Below are positions 1 to 8,725 of a stretch of 64,000 nt of DNA, piece after piece (positions within the stretch are counted from its first letter, which is position 1; each line of letters opens with the position of its first letter). The DNA is from Devosia lacusdianchii (GTDB lineage Bacteria > Pseudomonadota > Alphaproteobacteria > Rhizobiales > Devosiaceae). Under the pieces are notes generated by a model. It was given only the letters and a program-made list of their open reading frames with translations, was not told the DNA's origin and ran no database searches. The position numbers and the translations under genes are program-made. The stretch spans positions 1,116,001 through 1,180,000 of the forward strand of contig NZ_CP092483.1 in NCBI RefSeq assembly GCF_022429625.1, given 5' to 3'.

Positions 1-1
1 G

Positions 2-373
2 CTGGGACTTGATGGCGGCTGGCCGGCCACTAAGCGCGGCCAGAACTGGATCGGCATGCGCGCGGCAATTGAGGCGAGCTGGTGGATCGTTGCGCTTGGC
101 GCGGTGACGCTGGGCGGAACGGCAATCTTCGCGCCGGCCATCACCGTCTGGGTGGCACCGGCCATGCTGCCGGCAATCCTCGCCCCCGTCCTGATTTCCT
201 GGACCTCGCGCCCGCCGCGCCATGAACGGCTGTCGCAGATTTTCCGCACCGACACCGAACTTGTGCCGACCCCTGTTATCAAGGAGTTTCACGCGGTGGT
301 TGCGGCGTGGACTACCAACGATGTCGTGCCGGAACTGATCGTGAGCAGGACAACCAGCTATGTCCCTGCCTGA
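2..373 (+). CDS. opgH: Glucans biosynthesis glucosyltransferase OpgH (MdoH), C-terminal end
   Basis: Partial gene whose start lies before the window; about 123 codons remain. OpgH is an inner-membrane family-2 glycosyltransferase that polymerises UDP-glucose into osmoregulated periplasmic glucans. The visible part begins with a GLDGGWPATKRG stretch resembling the DGGWPAT-like region before the last transmembrane helices of MdoH. Two hydrophobic segments follow, then a polar tail. It overlaps the next gene, opgC, by 14 bp, so the two are probably cotranscribed. The identification rests on the short C-terminal stretch plus the opgC neighbour. Confidence 0.8.
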   Translation: MGLDGGWPATKRGQNWIGMRAAIEASWWIVALGAVTLGGTAIFAPAITVWVAPAMLPAILAPVLISWTSRPPRHERLSQIFRTDTELVPTPVIKEFHAVVAAWTTNDVVPELIVSRTTSYVPA

Positions 374-1583
374 GACCTCCGCCTATCGCTCGGCCGGCCT
401 GCTTGGGCCGACCTGGATGCGATCCATCTGGTCGCCCACGGCGGCACCGGTTCAACCGGGCGTCCCGGTGGGGCGGGACGACCGTCTCGACATGTTCCGC
501 GGACTGGCGCTGGTGATGATCTTCATCAACCACGTGCCCGGCACCGTCTATGAAACGCTGACCAACCGCAATTTCGGCTTCTCCGATGCGGCGGAAGCCT
601 TTGTCTTCATGTCGGGACTGGCGGCGGGACTGGCCTATTCCAACCGCTTCCGCAGCGGCAATCTATGGGCCGCCACAACCAAGGTCTGGGCGCGGGCCCG
701 GCAGCTCTATTTCGTGCACATCGTCATCACCATGCTGTGCCTTGCCATTTTCGCCGGTGCCGCCAACTGGTTCGGGTTGACCGAGGTGTTGACCAAGAAC
801 AACATCGCGGCTCTGTTCCAGAAGCCGTTGAGCACGCTGGTGGGCATTCCGCTGCTGAGCCATCAGCTTGGCTACCTCAACATCCTGCCGCTCTATATGA
901 CGCTGCTGCTGGTGACGCCGCTCGTCATCTATGCCGGGCTGCGCCAGCCCTGGCTGGTGCTGGCCGCCTCGATCGCCCTTTGGGCTGTGGCCGGGCAATT
1001 CCGCATCAACCTGCCGAACTTCCCCAATGCGGGCGGCTGGTTCTTCAACCCGTTCTCCTGGCAGATCCTGTTTGTCATGGGCTTGCTGAGCGGCATGGCG
1101 ATGAAGGTGGGCAAGCGCTTCATCCCCTATTCGCCCCTGCTGTTCGGGCTGGCTGCCGCCGTGCTGGTTTTCACTCTGCTGTGGATGAAGGTGCCGCCAA
1201 TCGGCAAGACCATGAACGGCACGCTGGGATGGCTGGGTAGCGTTGGCGTGCCCTTCTACTTCACCGCCTTCGACAAGACGTTTCTCTCTGCACCGCGCCT
1301 GTTACACGCCTTCGCGCTGTTCTATGTGCTGGGCAACCTGCCGATTATGCGCAAGGTGGCGAGCGCTGGAATTGTCGCGCCGCTGCGGCTTATGGGCCGG
1401 CAGGGGCTGGCCGTTTTCGCCACGGGCACCGTGCTCAGCATGTTCCTGCAGGCCGTGCGGACGCGGCGCGAGCCGGACATGTTGTTCGACGGACTGGTGC
1501 TCGGCGGCGGCTTGCTGGCGCTGGTGGCGCTGGCCTGGGTACTGACCAAGACGCAGGAACTAAGCCGCGCCAAGGCGGCCTAG
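360..1583 (+). CDS. opgC: OpgC family protein (succinylation of periplasmic glucans)
   Basis: A 407-residue polytopic membrane protein of the OpgC_C/acyltransferase-3-like family. The N-terminal [15 protein letters not shown] segment, with Arg and His near the start of the first transmembrane helix, is typical of the family. About ten hydrophobic helices follow. OpgC transfers succinyl groups onto osmoregulated periplasmic glucans and gives them negative charge. The gene starts at an ATG 14 bp inside the end of opgH with an AGGA-type ribosome binding site, indicating one operon. Its TAG stop shares a CTAG with the stop of convergent cobM. The exact acyl donor cannot be read from sequence. Confidence 0.85.
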   Translation: MSLPETSAYRSAGLLGPTWMRSIWSPTAAPVQPGVPVGRDDRLDMFRGLALVMIFINHVPGTVYETLTNRNFGFSDAAEAFVFMSGLAAGLAYSNRFRSGNLWAATTKVWARARQLYFVHIVITMLCLAIFAGAANWFGLTEVLTKNNIAALFQKPLSTLVGIPLLSHQLGYLNILPLYMTLLLVTPLVIYAGLRQPWLVLAASIALWAVAGQFRINLPNFPNAGGWFFNPFSWQILFVMGLLSGMAMKVGKRFIPYSPLLFGLAAAVLVFTLLWMKVPPIGKTMNGTLGWLGSVGVPFYFTAFDKTFLSAPRLLHAFALFYVLGNLPIMRKVASAGIVAPLRLMGRQGLAVFATGTVLSMFLQAVRTRREPDMLFDGLVLGGGLLALVALAWVLTKTQELSRAKAA

Positions 1584-2338
1584 TCGCGACCGCGGAAGCG
1601 GCGTTGATATTCCGGATCGTAGAGCGAGGACTCGCGGAAGTCGGCGGCGCCCAGTGTGCGGCCGACGAAGATGATCGCCGTACGCTCGACCGGATCGGCC
1701 GCAAAGCGCGCCTCGATATCGGCCAGGGTGCCGCGAATGATCTTCTCGTCGGGCCATGAGGCGTGGAAGACGATGGCGACCGGGCAGTCGGCGCCGTACA
1801 GCGGCGTCAACTCGGCCACCACGCGGTCGAGCGCATGAATGGCAAGATGGATCGCCAGCGTCGCGCCTGTGGCGCCGAACGCCGCCAGTGTTTCGCCCTC
1901 AGGCATGGGTGAGGCGCGGCCCGAGACGCGAGTGAGCACCAGGCTTTGCGCTTCGGCGGGAATGGTGAGTTCGCGTCCGAGTGTGGCAGCGGCTGCGGCG
2001 AAGGCGGGGACGCCGGGTGTCAGCGTGTAGGGAATGCCGAGGCGATCGAGCCGCCGCATCTGCTCGGCGACGGCGCTCCACACGGAGAGATCCCCGGAGT
2101 GCAGGCGGGCCACGTCCTCACCGACAGCATGAGCGCTGACATATTCGGCTTCGATTTCGTCGAGCGACAGCGGCGCGGTGTCGACGAGGCGCGCGCGGGG
2201 GCCGCACCAGGCCAGCATTTCGGGCGGAACGATAGAGCCGGCATAAAGGCAGATCGGACAGCGGGCGAGCAGGTCGCGGCCGCGCACGGTGATGAGGTCA
2301 GCCGCGCCGGGTCCGGCGCCGATGAAGTGAACGGTCAT
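1580..2338 (-). CDS. cobM: Precorrin-4 C(11)-methyltransferase CobM
   Basis: A 252-residue class III tetrapyrrole methylase. It begins with [18 protein letters not shown], the SAM-binding glycine-rich loop of the family, followed by the [16 protein letters not shown] stretch typical of CobM/CbiF. It methylates precorrin-4 at C11 to give precorrin-5 in aerobic cobalamin synthesis. It is the last gene of the minus-strand cob operon and is separated from cobL by a 61-bp gap that carries a palindromic repeat, unlike the overlapping upstream genes. Confidence 0.93.
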   Translation of the reverse strand: MTVHFIGAGPGAADLITVRGRDLLARCPICLYAGSIVPPEMLAWCGPRARLVDTAPLSLDEIEAEYVSAHAVGEDVARLHSGDLSVWSAVAEQMRRLDRLGIPYTLTPGVPAFAAAAATLGRELTIPAEAQSLVLTRVSGRASPMPEGETLAAFGATGATLAIHLAIHALDRVVAELTPLYGADCPVAIVFHASWPDEKIIRGTLADIEARFAADPVERTAIIFVGRTLGAADFRESSLYDPEYQRRFRGRD

Positions 2339-2357
2339 GAGACAGACTCCGGTCCTG

Positions 2358-2386
2358 CTTCACCCCTCCCAAAGGGAGAGGTGAAG
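2358..2386. repeat. Palindromic repeat, family A, between cobL and cobM
   Basis: A 29-bp imperfect palindrome (arms CTTCACC/GGTGAAG around CCTCCC-AAA-GGGAGA). Longer relatives occur near 20821, 23296 (inside cydD), 28151 and 38176. It could form a hairpin in the cob mRNA just before the last gene; whether it attenuates or stabilises the transcript cannot be told. Confidence 0.75.
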
Positions 2387-2399
2387 AAAACGATGTGGT

Positions 2400-3605
2400 T
2401 CATGACCTCACCCACGCCCATTGCGTGATCGGCATGGCGGGCCGCCAGCCGGTCATGCTGCCCACCGCATCTGCGCGGGACACCGCGATGCGCATGAGGC
2501 TGCCGCCGAGTTCGGCATGTCGGGCCAGGAGCAGTGCTTCCAGTTCCAGCGTCACCGCATTGACGACCAGACGCCCGCCTGGCCGGAGCGCCGCGATGGC
2601 GGCGTCGAGCACGCCGGGGTCAGAGCCGCCACCGCCGATGAAGATGGCATGGGGCGGCTCGAGACCGTCAAGCGCGCCGGGGGCTGCGCCGATGATCAGG
2701 TTGAGATCGGGGACGCCGAAATTGCTGGCGTTGCGTGAGATGCGGGCGGCGCGTTCCGGATCCGCCTCGATGGCGAAGGCGCGCAGGCCTGGATCGGCGA
2801 GCATCCATTCGATGGCGATGGAGCCGGAGCCCGCGCCGATGTCCCAGAGGGTCTCACCGCGACGCGGAGCCAGGGCGGACAGGGTTAGAGCACGAACCTC
2901 GCGCTTGGTGATCTGGCCGTTGTGCTCGAACAGCGCGTCGTCGAGGCCCGGCGTCAGCGGCAACACGCGCGCGCCGGGCAGGGCAACGACGCTGACGGCG
3001 CAGATGTTGAGCGGGTCGATGTCACCAAGCGCAAAGTTCATGGCGACATGACTGCGCACAGTCTCGTTTGGACCGCCCAGCGCTTCGAGGACGGTAACGA
3101 TGGAGATGCCGAAGCCGGCTTCGGTGAGCAGCTTGGCGAGCGCGGTGGGGCCGTGCTCGTCCGAGGTCAGCGCCAGGATGCGAGCGCCGGTATGCAGATG
3201 CGGCCGGATGAGATCGAGCGGGCGCCCGTGGAGCGAGAGCGCCACCACATCCTGCAACGGCCAGCCCAAGCGCGCGGCGGCCAGGCTGAAGGCGGAGGGG
3301 TGCGGATAGACCACCATCTGGCTGGCATCGATATGGCGGGCAAGCGTTGCGCCGACGCCGTAGTGAAACGGATCGCCTGATGCCAGCACGCAGACCTTGC
3401 GGCTACGCTCTGTCAGCACGGCGTCGATGGATGCCGAGAACGGCGACAGCCATTGGCGCGCTTCGCCGGTGATGGCCGGTGCGGCCAGTTCGAGGTGGCG
3501 CGCGCCGCCAAAGACGATCTCGGCCTGCGCAATGGCGGCCCTGGCGGCGTCGCCGAGACCGGGGAGGCCATCTTCGCCGATGCCGACGATCGAAAGCCAG
3601 CTCAT
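2400..3605 (-). CDS. cobL: Precorrin-6Y C(5,15)-methyltransferase (decarboxylating) CobL
   Basis: A 401-residue two-domain enzyme that methylates precorrin-6B at C5 and C15 and decarboxylates the C12 acetate to give precorrin-8X. The N-terminal half is a CobE/CbiE-like tetrapyrrole methylase (WLSIVGIGEDGLPGL). The C-terminal half is a CbiT-like SAM methyltransferase with the motif LWDIGAGSGSIAIEW near residue 260. A longer open frame exists upstream, but the ATG at 3605 overlaps the cobJ stop (ATGA), fits the family start and gives the usual CobL length. A cobK gene, often found between cobJ and cobL, is missing. Confidence 0.92.
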   Translation of the reverse strand: MSWLSIVGIGEDGLPGLGDAARAAIAQAEIVFGGARHLELAAPAITGEARQWLSPFSASIDAVLTERSRKVCVLASGDPFHYGVGATLARHIDASQMVVYPHPSAFSLAAARLGWPLQDVVALSLHGRPLDLIRPHLHTGARILALTSDEHGPTALAKLLTEAGFGISIVTVLEALGGPNETVRSHVAMNFALGDIDPLNICAVSVVALPGARVLPLTPGLDDALFEHNGQITKREVRALTLSALAPRRGETLWDIGAGSGSIAIEWMLADPGLRAFAIEADPERAARISRNASNFGVPDLNLIIGAAPGALDGLEPPHAIFIGGGGSDPGVLDAAIAALRPGGRLVVNAVTLELEALLLARHAELGGSLMRIAVSRADAVGSMTGWRPAMPITQWAWVRS

Positions 3606-4363
3606 TGCGGACCACCGGTCGAACGCGGCGAGTAGATCAGCGGCGGCAGGCCCTCGCGCTCGATGATCCGCGTTTCCGATGAGCCGATGATCACGCACGT
3701 CGCCATGTCGGCTTTGGCCGGATCGGCCTCGGCGAGGGTCATGATGGTGATGGCCTCGTCGGGGCGTCCGGCGGCACGGCCGAAGATGACCGGCGTGGTC
3801 CAAGGCAGCACTTCGCGCAGGATGGCGAAGGCGGTGCCCAATTGCCAGGGGCGGGCCTTGCTGATGGGGTTGTAGAGCGCGGTCACGAGGCCAGCGGTGG
3901 CGACCGCACGCAACCGCGCTTCGATCACTGTCCAGGGCTTGAGATTGTCCGACAGCGAGATGGCACAGAAATCGTGCCCGAGCGGCGCGCCGGCGCGGGC
4001 GGCCACGGCCAGCATGGCGGTGACGCCGGGAACGATGACGACATCGAGCGCCCGCCAGGACGGGGGGCCGGCCTCGATAGCCTCGCAGATGGCGGCCGCC
4101 ATGGCGAAGACGCCAGGGTCGCCGCCGGAGACGACGCAGACCTGTTCGCCCGAGGCGGCGGTATGTAGGGCATCACGAGCGCGGGCGAGCTCTTCGCGAT
4201 TGTCGGAGGCGACGCGGCGCTGGTCGTCGCGCAAGGTCAGGCGATCGAGATAGGGGCCGTAGCCAAAGAAAACATGCGAGGCTGCAATAGCTGCCAGTGC
4301 TTCCGGCGTCGTCTGGTCGGGGTTGCCGGGGCCCGTGCCGACCACGATGAGCCTGCCGGTCAT
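3602..4363 (-). CDS. cobJ: Precorrin-3B C(17)-methyltransferase CobJ
   Basis: A 253-residue tetrapyrrole methylase opening with LIVVGTGPGNPDQTTPEA, the SAM-binding loop. The segment VCVVSGGDPGVFAMAAA near residue 77 and the following ALYNPISKARPWQ stretch are characteristic of CobJ/CbiH. The enzyme methylates C17 and drives ring contraction of precorrin-3B to precorrin-4. It overlaps cobI upstream and cobL downstream by 4 bp each, so translation is coupled. Confidence 0.93.
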   Translation of the reverse strand: MTGRLIVVGTGPGNPDQTTPEALAAIAASHVFFGYGPYLDRLTLRDDQRRVASDNREELARARDALHTAASGEQVCVVSGGDPGVFAMAAAICEAIEAGPPSWRALDVVIVPGVTAMLAVAARAGAPLGHDFCAISLSDNLKPWTVIEARLRAVATAGLVTALYNPISKARPWQLGTAFAILREVLPWTTPVIFGRAAGRPDEAITIMTLAEADPAKADMATCVIIGSSETRIIEREGLPPLIYSPRSTGGPQ

Positions 4364-5082
4364 GGGCGCGTGCTCCAGCCGGGAACGAGGACGAGCGCAA
4401 AGTAGGGCGCCGCATCGTCAGTCTTGTCGGCGAGGCGGATGGAATGGCCGTTGGCCATGGTGCCACGCTCGACATAGACCGCCTCGTCGAGCCGACCAGC
4501 GAGTTCGAGCGCGCGGCGAATCTTGGGCAGGTTGCGGCCGACCTTCATGATCACGGCCCCATCAGTATTGTCGAGCCGTGTGTGCAGATCGACCTCGTCG
4601 AGCGTGCCGGGCAGGACCGAGAGGATATCGTCGCCCTGCACCAGCGGCAGGCCGGCCTGCGACCAGCAACCGGACATGGCGGTGATGCCGGGAATGACCT
4701 CGGTGGGGTAGCGCGTAGCGAGGCGGACATGCAGATGCATGTAGCTGCCATAGAACAGCGGATCGCCTTCGCTCAGTACAGCGACGGTCTTCCCGGCATC
4801 GAGATGCGCGGCGACGCGGTTTGCCGCCTCGGCATAGAAGCCGTTGGTCGCCACCTTGTAGTCCTCATGGCGGCGGTCGATTTCCGTGGTGACGGGATAA
4901 CCGAGCTGCTCCTCGATCTGACCGGTGATCAAATCGGCCACGATGGCTCGGGCATTGCTGGGATTGCCCTGCTTGGCGAAGTAAGCGACGACATCGGCGC
5001 TCTCGATCGCCTTGAGGGCCTTTATGGTGAGCAGGTCCGGATCGCCCGGGCCGGTGCCGACGCCGATGAGCTTGCCCGTCAT
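4360..5082 (-). CDS. cobI: Precorrin-2 C(20)-methyltransferase CobI
   Basis: A 240-residue SAM-dependent methylase that converts precorrin-2 to precorrin-3A. It starts LIGVGTGPGDPDLLTIKA, followed by VVAYFAKQGNPSNARAIV, the typical CobI/CbiL stretch, and has VLSEGDPLFYGSYMHL near residue 103. It overlaps cobH and cobJ by 4 bp. Length and motifs match the family throughout. Confidence 0.94.
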   Translation of the reverse strand: MTGKLIGVGTGPGDPDLLTIKALKAIESADVVAYFAKQGNPSNARAIVADLITGQIEEQLGYPVTTEIDRRHEDYKVATNGFYAEAANRVAAHLDAGKTVAVLSEGDPLFYGSYMHLHVRLATRYPTEVIPGITAMSGCWSQAGLPLVQGDDILSVLPGTLDEVDLHTRLDNTDGAVIMKVGRNLPKIRRALELAGRLDEAVYVERGTMANGHSIRLADKTDDAAPYFALVLVPGWSTRP

Positions 5083-5717
5083 ATGCCTGGCCTCGCCAGT
5101 GCATTGATAGCAGCCGCCGTCATGGCCGAACCGCCGAGGCGTCCGCGTACGATGGCATAGGGTACGCCATAGGAATTTTCAGCAAGGGCGGCCTTGGACT
5201 CGGCGGCGCCGACAAAGCCGACGGGCATGCCGACGATCGCGGCAGGTTTCGGCGCCCCATCGCGTAGCAGCTCGAGTAGGAAGAACAGCGCGGTGGGGGC
5301 ATTGCCAATAGCGACCACCGAACCAGCAAGGCGCGACAGCCACAGGCGCAGCGCCGCGGCGGAGCGCGTATTGCCGATCTCGGCGGCAATGGCCGGCGTG
5401 GCCGGGTCGCGCAGGGTGCAGATCACGTCATTATCGGCGGGCAGACGGGCGGCGGTGACGCCGCGAGCGACCATTTCCGCATCGCAGAAGATCGGTGCGC
5501 CAGACGAGAGCGCTGCCCGGGCGGCAGCGACAAAGCCGGGGCCAAATTCGAAATGCGCGGCGGCGTCGACCGAGCCGGCAGCGTGGATCATGCGGATGGC
5601 GAGTTCTGCCTCATCGGCGGAAAATCGGGCCAGATCGGCCTCGGTGCGGATGATGGCAAAGGACTGGCGGTAAATCGCGTCGCCGTCCTTGATGTAGTCG
5701 TATGTGGTCATCGTCAT
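5079..5717 (-). CDS. cobH: Precorrin-8X methylmutase CobH
   Basis: A 212-residue CobH/CbiC protein that moves the C11 methyl of precorrin-8X to C12, giving hydrogenobyrinate. The pattern YIKDGDAIYRQSFAIIRTEA with the later RMIHAAGSVD is diagnostic; the histidine of IHAAG corresponds to the catalytic residue of the family. Later, GMPVGFVGAAESK matches the conserved substrate-binding segment. The start ATG at 5717 overlaps the cobG stop; a second ATG two codons in is also possible. Confidence 0.94.
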   Translation of the reverse strand: MTMTTYDYIKDGDAIYRQSFAIIRTEADLARFSADEAELAIRMIHAAGSVDAAAHFEFGPGFVAAARAALSSGAPIFCDAEMVARGVTAARLPADNDVICTLRDPATPAIAAEIGNTRSAAALRLWLSRLAGSVVAIGNAPTALFFLLELLRDGAPKPAAIVGMPVGFVGAAESKAALAENSYGVPYAIVRGRLGGSAMTAAAINALARPGI

Positions 5718-6868
5718 CCTTGGCGGGCCGCAACGGCGGACTCAAGCTGATCCGCACGCAGCAGTGCCCGTGGCGTATCGCCCGCCCGGCCAGAGATGAC
5801 AAGGCCGTAGCCGTTGGGTTCACCAACCAGCGTGATATCGGCGGCGCTGGGATGGGCACAACCCTTGGTGCAGCCGGAAACGTGGAGACTGGTCTGCGGG
5901 GCGAGATCCGGCGCGAGACTGGCGGCAATGGTCCGGGCGGGGATATGGCCGGACGCGCAGCCGTCCGAGCCGATACAAGCGCTGATGCGGGTGCGGGGAT
6001 CGGCGGGATCGGTAATGAAGCCGAGGGCAGCGACGTCGGCCATGAAGGCAGGGTCAGCGCCGACGGCGAGCATGGTGTGGTGCGGCGCAAGGCGGAACTC
6101 GGTAATGCCGTGCCGGTCCGCAGCCGCGGCGAGCGCGGCGAGGCTCGCGTGATCACTGCTGCCCAAGGGCAGGGCGAAACCCGTGGCGGTGGTGTCGCGC
6201 AAGGCGAAGACGCCGATGGGCGAAGTATCTTTGGTGAGGCGCGGCGTGGTGGTGGCGCCCGGAAGGTCGGCGGCCCGCGCGTCTATGCCGATATCGGCAA
6301 TCTGCCGCAGAGTTCGCAGGGTGATCATCAGCGCTTCGTTGCGCAGGATGACGTCGCTGCGCGCACCGACCGAGCAGGCCCACTGGTTGGAGCCGATCGC
6401 CGTGAGCCGGATATCGGCCTTGAGCTGCGACAGGTTCAGTCGCCCATTGCCATCGACGACAACAGTGACCTTGGGACCAAGCCGCGCAGCCAGCAGCACC
6501 GACGCGGCGCGGATGGAGGCGGCGAGGGGGCGTGGATCAGCAATCTCGGTGGGGTCGTCGCCGGCCAGCGGGGGCGTCTCGACGACAAGGCCGCGCTCGA
6601 TCTTGACCAGGGAGTCGGTGGCGCGGGCGAAAGGCGCAGCACTCGCCGGCGTCAATCCGCGCACCTGAAGATTGCCGCGAGCGGTGACTTCAACAAGTCC
6701 GTTGCCGTGTTCGGCGGCAAGGGCGGCGATACGGCCGACTTGCATTGGCGTCAGCCGGCCTTGAGCGATGCGCAGGCGCGCCAGGAGGCCGTCGCCCGTC
6801 TGCATCGGCACGTCAAGCGTTGGACAGGCGCCACGACGATGGGTTGCGATGGAAAGGGCCACGGACAT
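5714..6868 (-). CDS. cobG: Precorrin-3B synthase CobG
   Basis: A 384-residue protein with the ferredoxin-like and haem-protein domains of the nitrite/sulfite reductase family. CobG uses O2 to hydroxylate precorrin-3A and form the gamma-lactone of precorrin-3B, so its presence marks the aerobic (late cobalt) pathway. Cysteines of the C-terminal half (ACIGSDGCASG and LHVSGCTKGCAHP) supply the expected 4Fe-4S ligands. It overlaps cobH by 4 bp and lies 54 bp downstream of cobF. Confidence 0.92.
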   Translation of the reverse strand: MSVALSIATHRRGACPTLDVPMQTGDGLLARLRIAQGRLTPMQVGRIAALAAEHGNGLVEVTARGNLQVRGLTPASAAPFARATDSLVKIERGLVVETPPLAGDDPTEIADPRPLAASIRAASVLLAARLGPKVTVVVDGNGRLNLSQLKADIRLTAIGSNQWACSVGARSDVILRNEALMITLRTLRQIADIGIDARAADLPGATTTPRLTKDTSPIGVFALRDTTATGFALPLGSSDHASLAALAAAADRHGITEFRLAPHHTMLAVGADPAFMADVAALGFITDPADPRTRISACIGSDGCASGHIPARTIAASLAPDLAPQTSLHVSGCTKGCAHPSAADITLVGEPNGYGLVISGRAGDTPRALLRADQLESAVAARQG

Positions 6869-6922
6869 GGTGAGGTTCTAGCCGATTGCGCGCGCTGTTC
6901 CAACACGGAGTCATGCCGCTGT

Positions 6923-7651
6923 TCAGCTCCGCTTACGCAGCAAATAGGTATCCATGATCCAGCCGTGCCGCTCGCGCGCGGTCTTGCGGGTTTCGACGAT
7001 CTCGTCGCGCACATCCCCCAGCCTGCCGGCAATGGTGATTTCGTCCGGGGTGCCGAGATAGGCGCCCCAGAAGATATCGAGATCGGGATCGGTGCTGGTG
7101 AAGGCGGTCTGGCCGTCGAGCATGACCACGGTGTCGTCGGCAACGGTGCCGAGACGGCGGCCGGTGGTGATATGAACGGGTTCGCCGATGCGGTTCAGCG
7201 CGATGCAATGCGCGGCAGTGAGCGCCTGGATCGAGGTGATGCCGGGGATGATCTCGACAGCGTGATCGGTCCGGAGGCGGTCGACGATGCGGATGGTGGA
7301 ATCGTAGAGGCCGGGGTCGCCCCAGACGAGAAAAGCGCCCGCGCCATCACCCGGAACGCCCTCAAGCAATGCAGCGAAGCGCTCGGCCAGCGCGGCATGC
7401 CAATCATCGACGCCAGCGCCATAGTCGGGATTGGCGGTATCGCGCTTGGGCACCGTGTATTCGACACTCCGGCTCGCCGGATTGGTCACATAACGCGCGA
7501 TGATGTCGCGGCGGAGGTCGGCGAGATCGGCTTTGCTTTCTCCCTTGTCGGGGATGAACAGCACGTCGGCGCGGTTGAGGGCGTTGATCGCCTGCACGGT
7601 CAAGTGCTCGGGATTGCCGGTGCCGATACCCACGATGAGGATGGTTTTCAT
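6923..7651 (-). CDS. cobF: Precorrin-6A synthase (deacetylating) CobF
   Basis: A 242-residue methylase that methylates C1 of precorrin-5 and removes the acetyl group. It starts KTILIVGIGTGNPEHLTVQA, the CobF version of the SAM loop, followed by VLFIPDKGESKADLADLR. I chose the ATG at 7651, preceded by AAGGAAGG, over a GTG six codons upstream. It is the first gene of the minus-strand cob operon. Only about 90 bp separate it from the divergent arsR, too little for a standard cobalamin riboswitch plus promoter, and no B12-box-like element was seen there. Confidence 0.9.
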   Translation of the reverse strand: MKTILIVGIGTGNPEHLTVQAINALNRADVLFIPDKGESKADLADLRRDIIARYVTNPASRSVEYTVPKRDTANPDYGAGVDDWHAALAERFAALLEGVPGDGAGAFLVWGDPGLYDSTIRIVDRLRTDHAVEIIPGITSIQALTAAHCIALNRIGEPVHITTGRRLGTVADDTVVMLDGQTAFTSTDPDLDIFWGAYLGTPDEITIAGRLGDVRDEIVETRKTARERHGWIMDTYLLRKRS

Positions 7652-7703
7652 GCGCCTTCCTTGCCCCACGCCGGGGATGTTGACAAGCCGGGCGCATCGG
7701 AGT

Positions 7704-7738
7704 ATTCAACTAATTAGTATTATACTAAACGGTTGAAT
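7704..7738. promoter_or_regulatory. Dyad operator of the first ArsR module
   Basis: Two nested inverted repeats share one centre at 7721: outer arms ATTCAAC/GTTGAAT (7704-7710 and 7732-7738) and inner arms TTAGTAT/ATACTAA (7714-7720 and 7722-7728). The dyad ends 6 bp before the arsR start codon and lies between divergent arsR and cobF. ArsR-family repressors bind such 12-12-type dyads over their own promoter, so autorepression is the likely role; cobF may also be affected. Confidence 0.7.
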
Positions 7739-7743
7739 AGAAA

Positions 7744-8085
7744 ATGACCGATGCATTGAGCACCACGCTCGCCGCTCTCGCCGATCCCACAAGAAGGGCC
7801 ATCCTTGCCCGGTTGTCCCTTGGGGATGCGAGCGTCAACGAGCTGGCCGAGCCATTCGACATGACGCTGGCTGCCGTCTCCAAACACATCAAGGTGCTGG
7901 AAGGGGCGGGCCTGGTCAGCCGTGGCCGGCAAGCGCAATGGCGACCCTGCAAACTGGAGGCCGCGCCCATGCGCGAAGTGGCCTCCCTGGTCGAGTTCTA
8001 TCGCAAGTTCTGGGAGCAGAACCTCGATCAACTCGACGCCTACCTCAAGAAGCTGCAGACCCCCGAAACCAAGACGAAGAACTAA
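7744..8085 (+). CDS. ArsR-family transcriptional regulator (SRPBCC-linked type)
   Basis: A 113-residue winged-helix repressor. ALADPTRRAILARLS at the N terminus and the recognition region VNELAEPFDMTLAAVSKHIKVLEGAGLV are typical. No metal-binding cysteine motif (ELCVCDL type) is present, so it belongs to the non-metal subgroup usually paired with SRPBCC/AHSA1 proteins. No clear ribosome binding site precedes the ATG, and the operator dyad ends only 6 bp upstream, so the mRNA may be nearly leaderless. The paired SRPBCC gene follows 11 bp downstream. Confidence 0.88.
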   Translation: MTDALSTTLAALADPTRRAILARLSLGDASVNELAEPFDMTLAAVSKHIKVLEGAGLVSRGRQAQWRPCKLEAAPMREVASLVEFYRKFWEQNLDQLDAYLKKLQTPETKTKN

Positions 8086-8096
8086 GGAGACGAGCC

Positions 8097-8600
8097 ATGA
8101 ACGACCAGACTTTCCCCAATCCCTTCAAGACCGACCTGCCGGCCGATGCGCCGCTGATCATCATGTCGCGCGTGTTCGATGCACCCCTGGACCTGGTGTG
8201 GAAGGTTTGGACCGAAAAACAGCACATCGCCTATTGGTGGGGGCCATACGACGCCAACGAGGTGAAGGAGTATGACGTGCGCACCGATGGCAAATGGCGC
8301 ATCGCCTCCACCATGCCCGATGGGTCAATCCTCATCTTCTATGGCACTTACCTTGCCGTCGCGCCCAAGGGCCTGATCCGCAACACCTTCGCGATCGAAG
8401 GCATGCACGAAGAAGATCCCCGCTTCTACGAGGAGCATCATTTCGATGAGCGCGATGGGAAGACCTACTATCGCTCCACCTCCAACTTCCCCGACATCGC
8501 CAGCCGCGACGCCATCGTGGAGACCGGCATGGAATGGGGCGCCAATGCCTCCATGGTCAAGGTCGACGAGATCCTGGAACGGCTCAAGGCCGGGAAGTAA
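8097..8600 (+). CDS. SRPBCC (AHSA1/START-like) domain protein
   Basis: A 167-residue protein with one AHSA1-type SRPBCC fold. FDAPLDLVWKVWTEKQHIAYWWGP at the N terminus is the typical entry, with RVFDAP and the WW pair lining a hydrophobic pocket. A pattern EHHFDERDGKTYY follows near residue 118, and an amphipathic C-terminal helix ends at ILERLKAGK. The ligand is unknown. The start ATG at 8097 has an AAGGAGA site 7 bp upstream. It is translated with the upstream arsR, a pairing common in soil bacteria and thought to respond to small hydrophobic compounds. Confidence 0.85.
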   Translation: MNDQTFPNPFKTDLPADAPLIIMSRVFDAPLDLVWKVWTEKQHIAYWWGPYDANEVKEYDVRTDGKWRIASTMPDGSILIFYGTYLAVAPKGLIRNTFAIEGMHEEDPRFYEEHHFDERDGKTYYRSTSNFPDIASRDAIVETGMEWGANASMVKVDEILERLKAGK

Positions 8601-8725
8601 GCGACCCTCCACGACTTTCCAGCACCATCCGCCTGGCCGCCGCCGGCCAGGCGCTGACGATAACTAAATGGACATGGGTTGGGCCGGTCCTGTGGCCGCC
8701 CACCCACCACCCCCGGAGACAAAAT

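Noticed and set aside
5702..7717. 671-codon plus-strand open frame
   Set aside because: It is antisense to cobF and cobG, has no domain features, and results from the high GC content; the cob proteins on the other strand match their families over full length.
7652..7743. Cobalamin riboswitch ahead of cobF
   Set aside because: The divergent gap is only about 90 bp and is mostly an ArsR-type dyad; no B12-box-like element was seen.
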